DNA of 64,000 bases from NCBI GenBank assembly GCA_910591455.2, contig OU342824.1:4716583-4780582 (forward strand). Reading direction: 5' to 3'. Below the pieces are notes generated by a model. It saw nothing but the letters and a program-made list of their open reading frames with translations. It had not been told where the DNA came from and ran no database searches. Source of the stretch: Pholis gunnellus. Lineage: Eukaryota; Chordata; Actinopteri; Perciformes; Pholidae. The first letter of the stretch is position 1; each line of letters begins with the position of its first letter. Below are positions 23,141 to 35,779 of this stretch, one piece after another. Made by a program: the position numbers and the translations under genes.

Positions 23141-23164
23141 GTGAAGGTTCATCCTTTCTGTCAT
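23141..23164 (-). CDS. Candidate short first coding exon of the ApoL-like gene
   Basis: Eight codons, MTERMNLH, end exactly at a GTAAGC donor in phase 0. The second ATG (23152-23150) has A at -3. The exon lies about 60 bases downstream of a TATA box. Joined to the exon at 22266, it yields a continuous amphipathic N-terminus (LHNRLIEDFLKMARQL). Supported by splice signals and frame only. Confidence 0.45.
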
Positions 23165-23222
23165 CTGTACCTTCTCACAAAATACTTTCCCTTACAAAGG
23201 CTCTCTGTCTCTATGCAGTTCC

Positions 23223-23312
23223 TTATATAGAACACCTCAATCACATGACTCCTTTGTCAAACATACCAGTGGTGTCATTGGTCAACCAGGTTTATGAAAA
23301 CTAAAAGTGAAA
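23223..23312 (-). promoter_or_regulatory. TATA box and interferon-response-like element of the ApoL-like gene
   Basis: On the transcribed (minus) strand CTATATAAGG lies at 23230-23221, about 60 bases before the candidate start codon. GAAAACTAAAAGTGAAA at 23296-23312 (plus-strand reading) has the spacing of IRF half-sites, with mismatches to the GAAANNGAAA consensus. It sits about 70 bases upstream of the TATA box. This is a typical layout for an interferon-inducible vertebrate gene. Confidence 0.5.
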
Positions 23313-23319
23313 ATAAAAC

Positions 23320-26300
23320 AAAACCTTGAACTAATAATACATGCATATGAAAGAAAAAACACAAGACACATCACAGATTAAAAACCACAAATTAGCATAT
23401 CGCGATGAAACATGTTATTACTTTCCAGTTTAATTTCCCTTAAAAGTTCAAATTTTGAAGGATAGATACTAAAGAACTTCTTCAGGAGTTTAATATACTA
23501 AATGCCATTTAGACAGTCAGGGTTGGGCCGACTTGAAGCAATCTGCCCAAACCAGAAAAGCCAGTGTTCTACCTCTCTCATGACAACTAGGAAAATCCAC
23601 GACTAAGTATTATTATATTCGTGTTTGGAAATTAAGACAAGCCAGCATGGCGTGGTTGGAACCAATAGATTCATCGGGTCGTTCAGTTTTATAACTGAGG
23701 CAGCTACAGTCTCCGAAAGAAAGTATGTCAATCCGGCGGGCCTCAGAGGTTTGCCAACATGGCCCCCACTGGCAGCCAACATCTGAACCTGTGACGGCCC
23801 CCAATGAGCAGACACACATCACCTGAACGTGGACAAATCCTTTTGGTTCTATTTTGAGCCAAAATAATGTCCAATGTCCATGGGACCTTAATAACAAACC
23901 TGGTGACCTGGTGGTGAGCATGACCTCTGTAAAATGTATCCTTCTGTGAAACTAATTTAACATATCATATTCAACAAAGTAGTGCTCAGAGCCCCAAACA
24001 GCTAAGAACAAAAGAAAATCCAGTGTTTTCGTGGAGTCTCGGGGATGGAGCAAAGTATTGGTCCTACAGCTAGTAGCCTACTACAGGACTCCTACTGCAT
24101 TGATTGTACAAACACCGATATGTCATTCCTTTGTCTGCCTTTCATCCTACACAATTTCCTTTCCCATTTCCCTCTATTTACTCCCTTTAAGGTCAATCTA
24201 GACATACCTTCTCGTAAATCTCTGCTTCATAAAAATGTCAAAATGCAGTTTAAGTACATTTTGCAGTAAGGCGAGAGCTGAAAATGAGAGCGTTTAGAGA
24301 CAGACACCATAAAAGGACTAATAAGAGAAAAGACAGACATTGATAGGGGACGACAGAAAAGAGAGACGACCGAGACAGAGAAAAAAAGACAGAGCGAGAC
24401 ATAGAAAAGTGAAGATTTAAGACTGATGCAGCCGGGTTTCTGTAAGCCTCTATCGCTGCACTTGAGACAGGAGTATTAGATTAATGCTCACTGGAGCCAT
24501 TAGGATGACTAGAGGATATCCTCCTCAGCTCCAATAGAGCTGATGAGAGTAGGAGTGTATGTGCCGGTCAGGTAGAGACTAGAGGACTTCCTGCTTCATC
24601 TGTCCATAAATGAAGGATTGGCTCGACTTTAAATCCATCATTTTCATGATGGAAGAAAGCCCAAAAGTTATAACCGTGTGCAAACCCCCCAAAAAATGTC
24701 TATGTGTGCATGACCACTGTAAAGCCTATGAATACATAGCCTATATAGGCTACATTGAAGTTTTTAATTTGGTAGTTTTTACGAAAAGTAAATCAACGGT
24801 AGAGATCACAAAACTTGGACAGGCTAAGCCTATAGAAAAATGACTATATGTATAAATACTGTTCATAATAAAGCCTCGGGGTTTGTCTTCTGATTTAGGG
24901 GAACTGCTTTAAAAGTTCTTGTTCTACAACTCAGTTTCATGCTGAGAGTCAGATGATCCGCTTCAAGTCTTCAGGCTCTAACTCCGTATTTCGTGCTCAG
25001 ACATGAGCATTGGGCATTGATTGTTTTTCACGCAACTCTTGCAAGACAGTGCAGTGAATGTGTATTTAGGAAAATGTCGAACTACAAGATGCTTTGGCGA
25101 TATTGTTTATCATAGAGCAAGAAACACTAAAGGTGAGGAGGAATATTTAGAGAAAGCTGCATTTTATACGTACATGTAATACTAGAATACATACATTATA
25201 TGTGTGTTTAATATATTTGAATCCATCACCACAACAACATGTGGACCATATGGTCATGCGCATCTCGTTTTGCCGTCTTGCCATTCAGTCGGACTGTTTG
25301 TTTGTACTTCCCGTGCCGTCCAGAACATGTTGTCCGTCTGCCTGATTCCATGTGGATGCAGCATGAAGATGAGCGTGGATAACATCCCACTTCCCTTCCC
25401 ACAGATCTCAACGTCTTTTAGCCAGTGTCTGAATTCAAGCTTTCATCTGAAGAAACAGGGAGAACATTTAGTCATGGCTCGAGCTCCAGAAGCAGTTGTA
25501 TTGTACGTGGCTGCGGACCAAGTTTTTTTTCTCTTTAAAAAAAAAAAAACTCTCCATCTCCCCCCCTCCCCCCCGCTCAGCATGGCGACCTCACCTTTCT
25601 GTCATTAAGTCAGCCAGACGCTACTTCATCTCGCAAATTGTTGCGGTTTAGATGATATTCCTGATCGCTACAACATACTCGTTTCCCTCATGGCCCTGCG
25701 TTCATTCGTCCAATATTTGCAGTAGAAATTGCCTCATAACGTTCACCTGTTCCTAATTATGCTGTTTGTTATCATGCTCAGCCACCTGCATGGTCTGTGT
25801 GTGTGTGCGCCTGAGAGTTTGCTCGTAGGCATACATTCATATTTTGATTGCATAAGTGTGTTCATGACCACGTGCACACGCTCGTTCAAATGGTTGTCCT
25901 GGAGCGGACTGTGTTTGGTTTTCGGTCTCCATTTTTACTGCTGAGCTCTCATTGCTGGGATTTCTTTTGCACTGCAGGTAGGTGGGTGGGAGCCTAATTC
26001 TTCTGTTGCGTTTCAGTAGGTGTGACTCATGTTAGTTACCTCTTGTTCCTGTGTTTACAAATTGGAAATACTTCTTGAAGATTTTCACCCTTCAAAAAAA
26101 AACACAGCTAGAGCGTTGACAACAGCATATAATCCAGTGCCAATTCAGCCAGTTTGGCGCCAGCGATGGTGGAATGGAGGACATCATTGAGTAAATTGGT
26201 GGCAGAAGGATGAAAGGAGGGAGCAGCCTAAAGGCAGAACGGAGGAGTTAAAGCCGGTCCTTTTTTCTTCTTCTTCAACCAATCACAACAGCAACAGATT

Positions 26301-29300
26301 CTACACTTGTAGAGAGAAATGAATCACTGTTTGCTCAATATTAGGAACAAAAAGCGAAGTAAACAAATGACAACGTAACAGTTAAAGTAGAATGATAAGC
26401 ATGTATATATTGGGGTTAGCGCAAGACTAAATCTATTTTAAGGTTAAATAAATCACAAGCAAATATTTTACTTAAAGAAAAGAAGGGCGGTTGGAAAAAT
26501 ATCCGGGCTTCAACAACTATTTGGACAATTTTTATGCAGAAAAGATCAGCCATTAAAGAAGTAAACAACATCACAATTAGATTAGACAATGTCTAAATTA
26601 CTAGATAACTAACCAAATAGATAACAAAAAATATATAATAAAACAATGATCAAACACAGAAGAAGGAGATATATAGTAAGCAAAATATACAAAATATAAT
26701 TGCGAGCTTTGTTACGCATGTTGTTGTTTAATTATACCTTTGAAGATTCAGTAATACGTATTTAATCCTATCAACAATGGATCAAATGACTACGTACTAT
26801 GTGATTGGGGTTGCTTATAGTACATTTTTTATTTTTAACAGCGGGGATGGTGCATTTAGCTAGCTAGAGGCTAAACACAGCTTAGATGAGAATTCATATT
26901 ATGCTTCTTTTTTCAAGTGGCCTGAAACATGACTCTAAATGAACTCCATGTCTGCTGAATGTGTAAACAGGCAAACAGAGCAGCTATTCAAGATGACGAT
27001 ATCTCAAACGCTGTGTTTACGATAATTCCCGACGCCCCCCGTGTGTCCAAACAATAACTGAATGCAGCTTTAACTGTGGATAGTCATTGTTTCTCACAGT
27101 GAGACCGATGAAGAAATTCAAGATGTTTAACAGAGAAATGGAGGAATTGGTTGTGTTGAAGGGACGGTTGGCAGGAGGGAAATTTCTGCACTTCATTATG
27201 TGCCAACATCCTTTGGCTCCTGACAGACTGATGTAGATTAAGGTGGACTGGCCAAATAGACTGAAGTAGCCCAGTAGTTGCAGTTAAGGCTCCAGTGGCT
27301 CCAGGGAGCCAGGCACGTGGAGTAGCAAATGTTTGTTAATGCCATATGGGCTGTACCACTGTGTGCACATACTTAGATAATATGTGTGTGTGTGTGTGTG
27401 TGTGTGTGTCAAGTTTCCAGATGAAGTGAGGGTTTATGCTATTTAAATTGGCTCATACATCATACTACCAGCCCATTATTACTGAGGTCTACTATCTGAA
27501 CCACACATCTCCGGCTCCCTTTTTATGTTCTTTATTTGCATAAACTGGTCACTGGTTTGAAGAAAGAAAAAGATCACAAATGGTGCGAGGAAAATCTGGA
27601 GCTTTGCCTATCTGCTTCAATTTGTTCTTTCCATTTTCTTGACCGCAATGCTGCAGTATCTGAGACTTGAATCAGGGGGAAAAACACAGGAAAAAACTTT
27701 ACTCTGTTTCCGTCTTTCAGCGGTCTCATGGCTACGGTCCCAAAAGTTGACCAAACCCACATCGGACCAAGCCCTCGGGCCGGGATAAACTGTAAAACCT
27801 AATTACAGCGCAGCGCGAATCTAGAAACCTGCATCACGGTACAAGCCAGTCAGCTAGTCTCAGTCAGCCCACAGAGCACTAGACACGTCATTTTGTATTA
27901 ATTATTGATGGCTGCATTCTATTTAGGTGTTCCCCAAGGTCCCGACACTCTGCTCTGCTGACGTGGCATACGGAGAAACTTGAAGGAAGCACAGCCATCG
28001 TCAATGACGTTATTAAACACCTGTGCTTTTCCTGCATTGGCATGAAAAAAGATGCACATTCCAGCTTTTTTTCAGATGAACAGCTTTGACAAACATTTGA
28101 ATTGTGAAGTGAGGTTGCTTGGTTCACTCTAGTTTAAATATTCAAACTCACGGGTTTGCTGAAATTTACTTGAGAATGTACAATAATGCCTGTATTTTTA
28201 AGCATTTCAAGTTACTGGGAGGAACTTTTAACTGTTTATGAAGCCATTTTAATTCAATACTGGTGATTCTCTATGACCATCAGGACTCAGGCGCTCGGTA
28301 ACACTGCCACTTTTGTCCACAGGGGCCGCCAAAATCAACACAATTTAGAGTTCCTCATGGTAGCTTTAACTTCAAATGAATATTCAATAATACATTCAAT
28401 TTGTTACTGACTTTGTCTTATCACTCAAAGCTGAACAATTTTTGTTGTTGTAATTACTGAGACAAGGGGAAAAGAAGTCCAAAATCAATAGAAGGAGATT
28501 AAGATGTCTGTGATCACAAATACGATTTTAAAAACAGCCAGTTCTTCTCATTTACGTTTTTTTTTTTTTTTCTTACAATGAAACCAGAAAAAAAAAATCT
28601 AATCTCAGCTTGTAAATAATGTTCTACATGATAACCAGACTGCGCAGTGGTGCTGATCACATCATTCTTTCAGGCAAAATAAACAAAAGGTTAATGACAG
28701 CAGCTGTGCTATGTGACCACCAACATATTGACCAGTGAAATGTACCACATCTAAATGAGCTGCATCCGAACCCAAACAATACTAAGGGAACCCTTTAATA
28801 AGACGTATCCAAAGTACTCAGGCTAAATAGATGCTGAAGAAGTACATAAAGAGGGACCTAATTGCGATCGGTGAACAAATAAACTAGTTGGGATGAGTTC
28901 GTCTGTCTTTGAAACAGGAGATAAAGTTATAATATCACATCTCTTTGTATTTGAAAAAGCAGAACATTTTGCTCCTTTGCCTGACGTGACAGGGCCGAGT
29001 CGTTAACAGTGTCAGATTGCCCATGAGCAAAAGCTTGGTGCACTAATGCTCTATGTATGTCATTTTGAATAAAAATATAAAGTCCATGCATTAATGTAAT
29101 ATTTACAAGCTCGATGGCTTCGGATAAAGAATCTCTAGATGCTGATTTGTGGTCAGTTTTCTTGCTCTCTCACTGATGGTCTAGTCTTGGGATTTGGGAT
29201 GGGGAACCCGATCCAGGCCTGTTGCTCCCGTCTGAGCTGCATATGGAACGCATCCACCACATACATCCATTTTTCATCATCACCCTCCTCTCCTTTCTCT

Positions 29301-29660
29301 ATTGTTGTGCTGAGTTGGGACTCTGGTTGACCGGTGGGCCATTTACACGCCAAATGCTCTGCACTCTTTCATCCGCACGGCTCCAGGAATGGCTCTCGTC
29401 CTCTAAAGTGGCCTTAAGCGTTAAGTTTCAATACTAAGTTTCAATACCCAGAAATCCTGTTTGGTTAATCAGTTAACTGGCTCATAAAGTCCTTTATTTA
29501 ATCGTATGTGCATGTATGGGTCAAATTAAACGCGGCTGGTTGATTTGATTTACTGGCCTCTTTTAAATTACGAAAATAAAGTTTATCACTGACCCAAGTC
29601 TTTTTGAACCTCTTCCTTTTGTGGGTCATCTTAGAAGTTATTTTTGGCAGCTACATGCAC
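23320..29660. other. Gene-poor intergenic DNA
   Basis: No supportable exon was found. The stretch holds simple repeats, homopolymer runs (A and C runs at 25538-25575; T run at 28557-28571), and at 26840-27010 a weak match to the CTCCATGTCTGCTGAATGTG repeat family described at 45930. A 134-codon frame at 25204-25608 ends in low-complexity residues and looks spurious. Confidence 0.45.
27383..27409 (+). repeat. (TG)n microsatellite, 27 bp
   Basis: Uninterrupted TG dinucleotides. Confidence 0.95.
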
Positions 29661-29666
29661 CTTGAG

Positions 29667-29842
29667 GGTGCTTTCACATGAGGGACCCAAGCCCGGATCC
29701 GAGTACACTTGACCCCGAAGTCCAGCTCGTTTGATAAGTGTGACCACTGTGTACCTTACCGTGCCCGAGTCTACTTGAAAAGTTTGTCTCTGGCACCGAT
29801 CATCTGTACTAGTATACGGATCGCATCAGATGTGAAGACCAA
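29667..29842. repeat. Candidate short inverted-repeat element
   Basis: GGTGCTTTCACATGAG at the left and ATCAGATGTGAAG at the right are roughly inverted. They enclose GATCCGAGTACACTTGACCC and GTACCTTACCGTGCCCGAGT, the pattern of a common fish MITE-like repeat. Diverged and not classified. Confidence 0.4.
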
Positions 29843-30076
29843 CTGAACCAAAACAAGGGAAGTATTTAGAACGTGTTGTCATGACTACGCAACTGTCCCG
29901 ACATGACATGTCCGCAAAAAGGATCTCTCAAATGCTTGAGGAAATTTGGGCGGAAGGAAACATCACAGCACAACTGGACAATGCATATACAAAAATGCTG
30001 AGATTTGTGGGACAATTTGATACTATATACATGCACGTGGGCACTAATGCTATTTGATGTCATCTTTTCTAAAGCC

Positions 30077-30105
30077 GATGATGATGATGATGATGATGAT
30101 GATGA
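30077..30105 (+). repeat. (GAT)n microsatellite
   Basis: Tandem GAT trinucleotides. They account for the poly-serine and poly-histidine runs in antisense frames here, which are not genes. Confidence 0.95.
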
Positions 30106-30109
30106 GCCG

Positions 30110-33100
30110 CTGTAGTTTGCTCCACAGCTGCTCCGGAGGGTGGGATATGTGATGGAGAGACAGCGCTGATGAAATGTTTTTTTGATGGGAGATTTGGGAG
30201 TTTTATATATTTTGAAGTTGTAAGGTTCTTGTGGATTAGCTTTGCACACCGTGGTAGCGTGAGGTAACCGTAGCGACATAAAAAAAATGGGTAATCAATC
30301 ACAGGGGCAATCGTACTCAGTATGAACAACAACTCATTTGTTAACACCATCACCACTTAGCTTTATTATTTTACACAGCTACAATACAAGCTTTATCTGT
30401 ACTTTTTATATCAGTATTTTGTGTGGAAGATTCCATACCGTCCATAGTTTTACAATAGTATGCGTAGGGATTGAGTGATATTTCATGTGAAACATTCTTG
30501 ATGTTGGAGGTCTTGTACTTTTGCTATACAGCTGCATATTCTCAGAGATACTGGAGGTCAGTTAGACTTAGAATCAGACATCTCAAATGACGATAACCAG
30601 ACTATCACTTAATTATCACGGTATTCCCTCAAGCAGTTTACTAAAGGAGCTTGTCACGCAACACGCGGGGTGTGTCAGACCAGTTCGTTGCAGCAATGGG
30701 GAGGTGTGGCGTGGCAAAAGCCTCAGTCCAGCCACATGAGAGCAGCAAACAAGAGGTCAAGAGTGAAGAATGTCACATCTGCCCAAGTAAAAAGGAGTGT
30801 AATGTTAACGTTAAAATGCAATATACAAAGTGTGCAATGATCGCAGCCAGAAAACGGTAGTTTGTCTAAAATGCAAATACAACGTGACACATTACAGATT
30901 TCTAACAATTCTCGAGTGAAAGTAGTTATTTTTCTCCAAATTCATAAAAGTAGCATATTAACAAAAAGCACTGATTGTGATACCGAGGATTTTTGACGGG
31001 TCATTTTTGTAACCTACACTCTACCAAAGCATATCCAAGTTAAAGTTAGAGAGAAATGTGGGCAATCAAAACAGTAAAGAATTGTCAGAAAGTAGTAAAT
31101 CAAAGTTGGATACCGAAAGTAAAGGTGGTTATTTTCAGCGGTGGTATCTACCAGAAGATGAAATGTTTGACATTATTTACCTGAATCAGGATACATGAAG
31201 TTAATCAGTTAGTTTTTCCAAACTGTACTGTAGAGTCCGTCGGTTAAACATTACAATGAAAGAAGAACATGTGAAACTAAATATTCCTTTTATGTAAGCT
31301 TTTGCTTCTTCAGAAAAAGAAAAGAAAAATCCTGGCCAAGGCTCTTTACCTCTTTGGCTTTTCGCTTTAGGCAGATTGTGGTTTTGTTGCAAAGCCTTCA
31401 TGAACAATCTGAGACAGGCCTCATTTATAAATAAGTGCCTTGATTGCTTGGAAGCAGGACATACTTTGTGTGTGTGGACACTCATAGTTAGAAGGATTTA
31501 CAAAGTGTTTATAGGAAGTGTGAGTGGGACAGCCGGGGCCAAGTGTAGCAAAGGATCTTGAGTTTCAAATAAACTGCATGTTTGAGGAGAAGCCGATAAC
31601 AGTTCGGTTTGACTGCAATTACATTTAATTAATGACCAAAAAGTCTTTTGCCACTGCCAAACCCAATTCTACAGAAACACAAACATGCATAGACATACAT
31701 GAGTTTGGCCCGAGGTGTTGGGCCTGGCTTTGGAACAACTACTGCTATTTGACGTCTTCTTTAATGGATAATTACATTGTAGGAATGTTTATCACCACTC
31801 AGATTGCTGAGCAGCGTGGATCAAGTTCCACCCTCTGTCGAAGCTCTAATGAGTGACGATCATTGAGTTTGTTTAAACAAGAGAAAGTGTGTTCAAACAT
31901 GGAATAAAGTCTGCATGATGGTTTAATCGCTACAATTTCTTTACTGCCAAACAATAACTAATCTTTCAAATGTTTACATCACAGCAAAGTTTGAGTCGAC
32001 AGAGGCAAGCGGAGAAAGCAAAAAGCCATAAATCAACAAAGAACACACCTCATTGCCTCTTGAGTTTATGTTTTATAAATAACGTGAATGATTACATTAT
32101 TGAGGCGTAATTCACTATCAAGAAATCCTCAAATGTGACTTAACTTGTGTTAGGTTCAGAACCTCTCAGAACTGTGGAAGGCCGCACGGTGAAAAGCAGC
32201 CCAGAGGAGAAGAAGCCCCCCCCCCCCCCCCCTTGCTCCCATTCTGATGGAGGACAGGAATCTGCAGGTCCAGATCAAAATCACAAGATATTTAATAACC
32301 AACAGAAGCCAAAACAACTGCAAACTGAAGTACACCATGAATGATAAAACAAACATAATATTCCATAAATGTGAGACCCCGTTCAGGCCACCCAGCAAAC
32401 TGGTGTGTTCACTGGATGGCCCCAAGGAAGTCTGACTCTCTCCTGGGATTCACAGCTCTTTGTCCCCCCAAAGTTACATCCCTGAGCCCATCGATCAGCT
32501 CCCACGATTGGCTCATCCAATAAGCCCCTCCTGGGCAGATGATCCATTGTTCTGTTCTTCTCACCTAGGTCAGCCAGCTTCGTTCCAACCCCCGCTGGCA
32601 GACACCTCCTTACATTCTTGAGGCCAGTTCCTTTGTTTGATTCGCCAAACCCAGTACACTCCTCACACCTTCCTCTTACAGCATGAAATTACCTCTGATG
32701 ATGAAATTACTTCTTGGTCTAAACTCTTACAAGTAAACACACTGTAACATATAACATCCAGCACTAGGAATGCTCTAAAACTTAAATCCCTTACACTTTA
32801 CACCAAGAAGTAACCATCACAGCTGAATGTCAAAGCCAATGGTGAATGTGCCTTATTTCCACTTAATGGTACGGCTTGACTTGACTTTCTTGGTTTTGCA
32901 TTGGCAAACGTTTTTTTTTTACAAGCAGCATCACTATGACGATCTGCTAAGAATCCCGCCGACAATGAGGACAGAACAGTACCTGGTACCAGAAGATGAG
33001 TTGAGCCGAGCCATACCATGCAGTGGAAATTCGGTAAAAGTCTGCTAGTTCCTGGCAGATTATAGTAATGATTTCAGGGATAAACAAACGTTTTATCTGT

Positions 33101-35540
33101 GGCTCATACAAACATTTTACAAGTGCTGTAGCTGCTCTCAATAGAGGTCCAAAGATCAGAAGTAACAAAGTGAACTCCAAAGTATGTTAGCGGACAATCT
33201 TTGTGGTGATTTCAAGAGTTTAAATTGGAAAAGAGTGACCTCACATCGGAATCCCCCTAGCAACCAAAAGAATGGTTTGGATAGGATCCTTTGTAATGAC
33301 AACTGAATGGGAGACAAGTATTACGTTTTCTTTGAATGTAATAATGGAAGGCAAGGAAATAGCAAGGAAAAAATAACTGCCAAAGTAGAATTTAAACCAT
33401 CCATCTATGTTCCACGTCATTTATAGTGCTTTCTTTTCTGCCATGTGCCATTGTTTTGTCATTATTGCATTGTACATGTTGTTTGTACTCCATATATATT
33501 TTCCCAAACCCAACCATATTTGTTGCAGAAAGTTTCTGCATTTCAGGAATTTGCACAGGCGCATTGATCGCTCTTGTTGCTGGACATTCGTAGGAGAATG
33601 CACTTTTCGAAAGATATCATAGGAGCCGATGCATGATAACACATTGGGTACGCCACATAAGGAAGAATGCATTCCATTTGCACCTGATAAATTGTCAAAA
33701 TCTACGCCACTGTGACCTCTCACATGATGTTCTTGTAATATCTCAGTAATTGAAAACAGACTTGGATTCCTTCAAGTGGAATAATCTTATCATCATTACA
33801 CCTAGTCTGAGATCAGTTGTGTAGTTTGTTGTTGGAGCCAAACATGTCTTGTGTGAGAAGCACAGCAGCTCAGAGATCTTATAAATCGTGTAGTCTGCAC
33901 ATGGCTTTAATAGAATCGAATGATGATTGTTATGACTAATAGTGAGGGAGTGGTGGTGTTGGTAGATTTAAGTCAAGAGAGTAATTAGTTGAACTCAGCG
34001 TCAACTCATTACACCCTCTTTATATCAACACAGACCTCTTTATATCAACCTAAATACAGTGTTCAATTATTTATCTGCAACCGTGTATATCAACAACTTA
34101 TTATGGCATACACTGACCAGTATAAAGAAGCAACAACCCAATTTAAATTATTTGTTCTATTTTTTTCATTTTATAGAAGTTTTTCTGAACCTAGTCTGGT
34201 AACGTAGGGAGTCCCGCAGGGAAGTTGCTTAGGACCGTTGCTTTTCTCTACATTTGTTAATAATACGCCACTCGTTTTAAATGAAACCAATTCAACAAGT
34301 TGGTCACTGTGCAAACATTCAACTATTGTTGTTCATATAAAAATACTTGAAGAATTCATTTTTAGATTATTATCGTTGTTTTGTCAGTCATTGTTTTAAT
34401 GTTTAATGTATAATTCATATGTCATTTTATTGTTGAATGCAATTTTAATGTCGGTGAACTGTATAAATTGCAAGTGCACACATTCTTAACTATATGCATT
34501 TGATTTCAGGCCAGGAAGAGTAGCTGCTGCCTTGGCAACAGCGATGGGGGATACCATTAAACAACAGTTACTCTGCTGAGGCTTGAGTATGCAAGTCAGG
34601 AGCCTGTCGTCAACACAGGCCAGCAAGTGTTGTGAGATAAAATATTCAGTCAAAGCTTGGCTGGCTTGCATATACTATAATTTGCACCTGCTGAAGTGCC
34701 AAACTGTAAATATTTATATTTCTTTGATTAATATTACATTTTTACAACTAAGTGGCATGTGGATGTATAACTAATGAGCATCCAAGCTGGTAGTCCCAGA
34801 TGTGTGACTCCTGCCAGTAAATAGTACGATACCAACAACAACAATCTAGAAATCAGCAGCATAATTTAGTCCTTAAATCAAAGGGGAAATGACTGCTGAA
34901 GTTCAGCTAAATCATCATTCCGAGAAATCTTGCTGACAAACAATCAAACAGAGGTAAGAGATTGTACCCTACTTCCACATTTACGCATGAAAAAACAGAA
35001 GATGAGAATGTTATACAGAAGTGCCACCGCCAAATGAAAGCTCAAAAGTCCCCAAAAAGATGGTGTGATTTCATTACCAAATACTTCCCGCTGTCATCTC
35101 ATTCTTACTACAACCCACGCTGACCACGGGGGGGCTCATTACATAACTGAAGAATGGATTGCAGATGAAATGACTTGTTTGGTGTTTTAGATTTCTACTT
35201 GGGAATCGGACATTCAAAGAAGGATGAATACAACTCCTGTAATGATGGAGAGAAATGAATACAGACAGAGACAAGAGGGGAGACATGGTGAGGGAGACAG
35301 ACGGATAGAAGATGAGAGTCTCGATTATATGAAGAATATCTGTTGAATTTATTTCCCTGACAGTCCTGTCTATGATTGATACCAAGTGAATAAAAACAAA
35401 AGAAAAAAAACAACTTATATACAGGTAAAGAGAAAGAAGCTGACTTCTAGTTTACATCACGGTGGATTGGAATTTCTGAGCATTAGTTTGATGTTCAGCA
35501 GATCAATATTGTTTATAGATTATTATCATGAATATTAGTA
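30110..35540. other. Gene-poor intergenic DNA
   Basis: No gene is recognised. A 17-base C run (32216-32232) is G-quadruplex-prone on the minus strand. Otherwise the sequence is AT-rich with short chance frames. Confidence 0.4.
32216..32232. repeat. C homopolymer, 17 bp
   Basis: Seventeen consecutive cytosines. Length is prone to sequencing error. Confidence 0.9.
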
Positions 35541-35548
35541 CATCTGTC

Positions 35549-35771
35549 CAGTGTCGGAAATACCTGGTGGTTACCGGGGCGTCACGTCCAATCACTTTAT
35601 TAGCCTTGGAAAGACACTATTGCTTATTGTGGTCTTGAACAGGACTCGATTTACTCTGGGTCTTGACTGGGTCTCAACTGCACTTTGGACTTGGTCTTGA
35701 CTCTGACTTGACCGGACCTGGTCATGGACTTGACTTGGACTCAATTAAATTGGTCTTGACTACAAGCCCTG
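35549..35771. mobile_element. Candidate MITE with degenerate GGTCTTGACT repeats
   Basis: The ends are CAGTGTCGG and (reverse complement) CAGGGCTTGTAGTC, which are hAT-like CAGNG termini. The interior is a degenerate tandem of GACTTGGTCTTGACT units, a composition common in fish repeats. No clear 8-bp target duplication remains, so the call is tentative. Confidence 0.4.
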
Positions 35772-35779
35772 GTAATTAC

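Noticed and set aside
25204..25608. 134-codon plus-strand frame
   Set aside because: Ends in homopolymer-encoded lysine and proline, with no motif; likely chance.
29866..30356. Minus-strand frames with poly-Ser and poly-His
   Set aside because: The runs come from the GAT microsatellite at 30077-30105.
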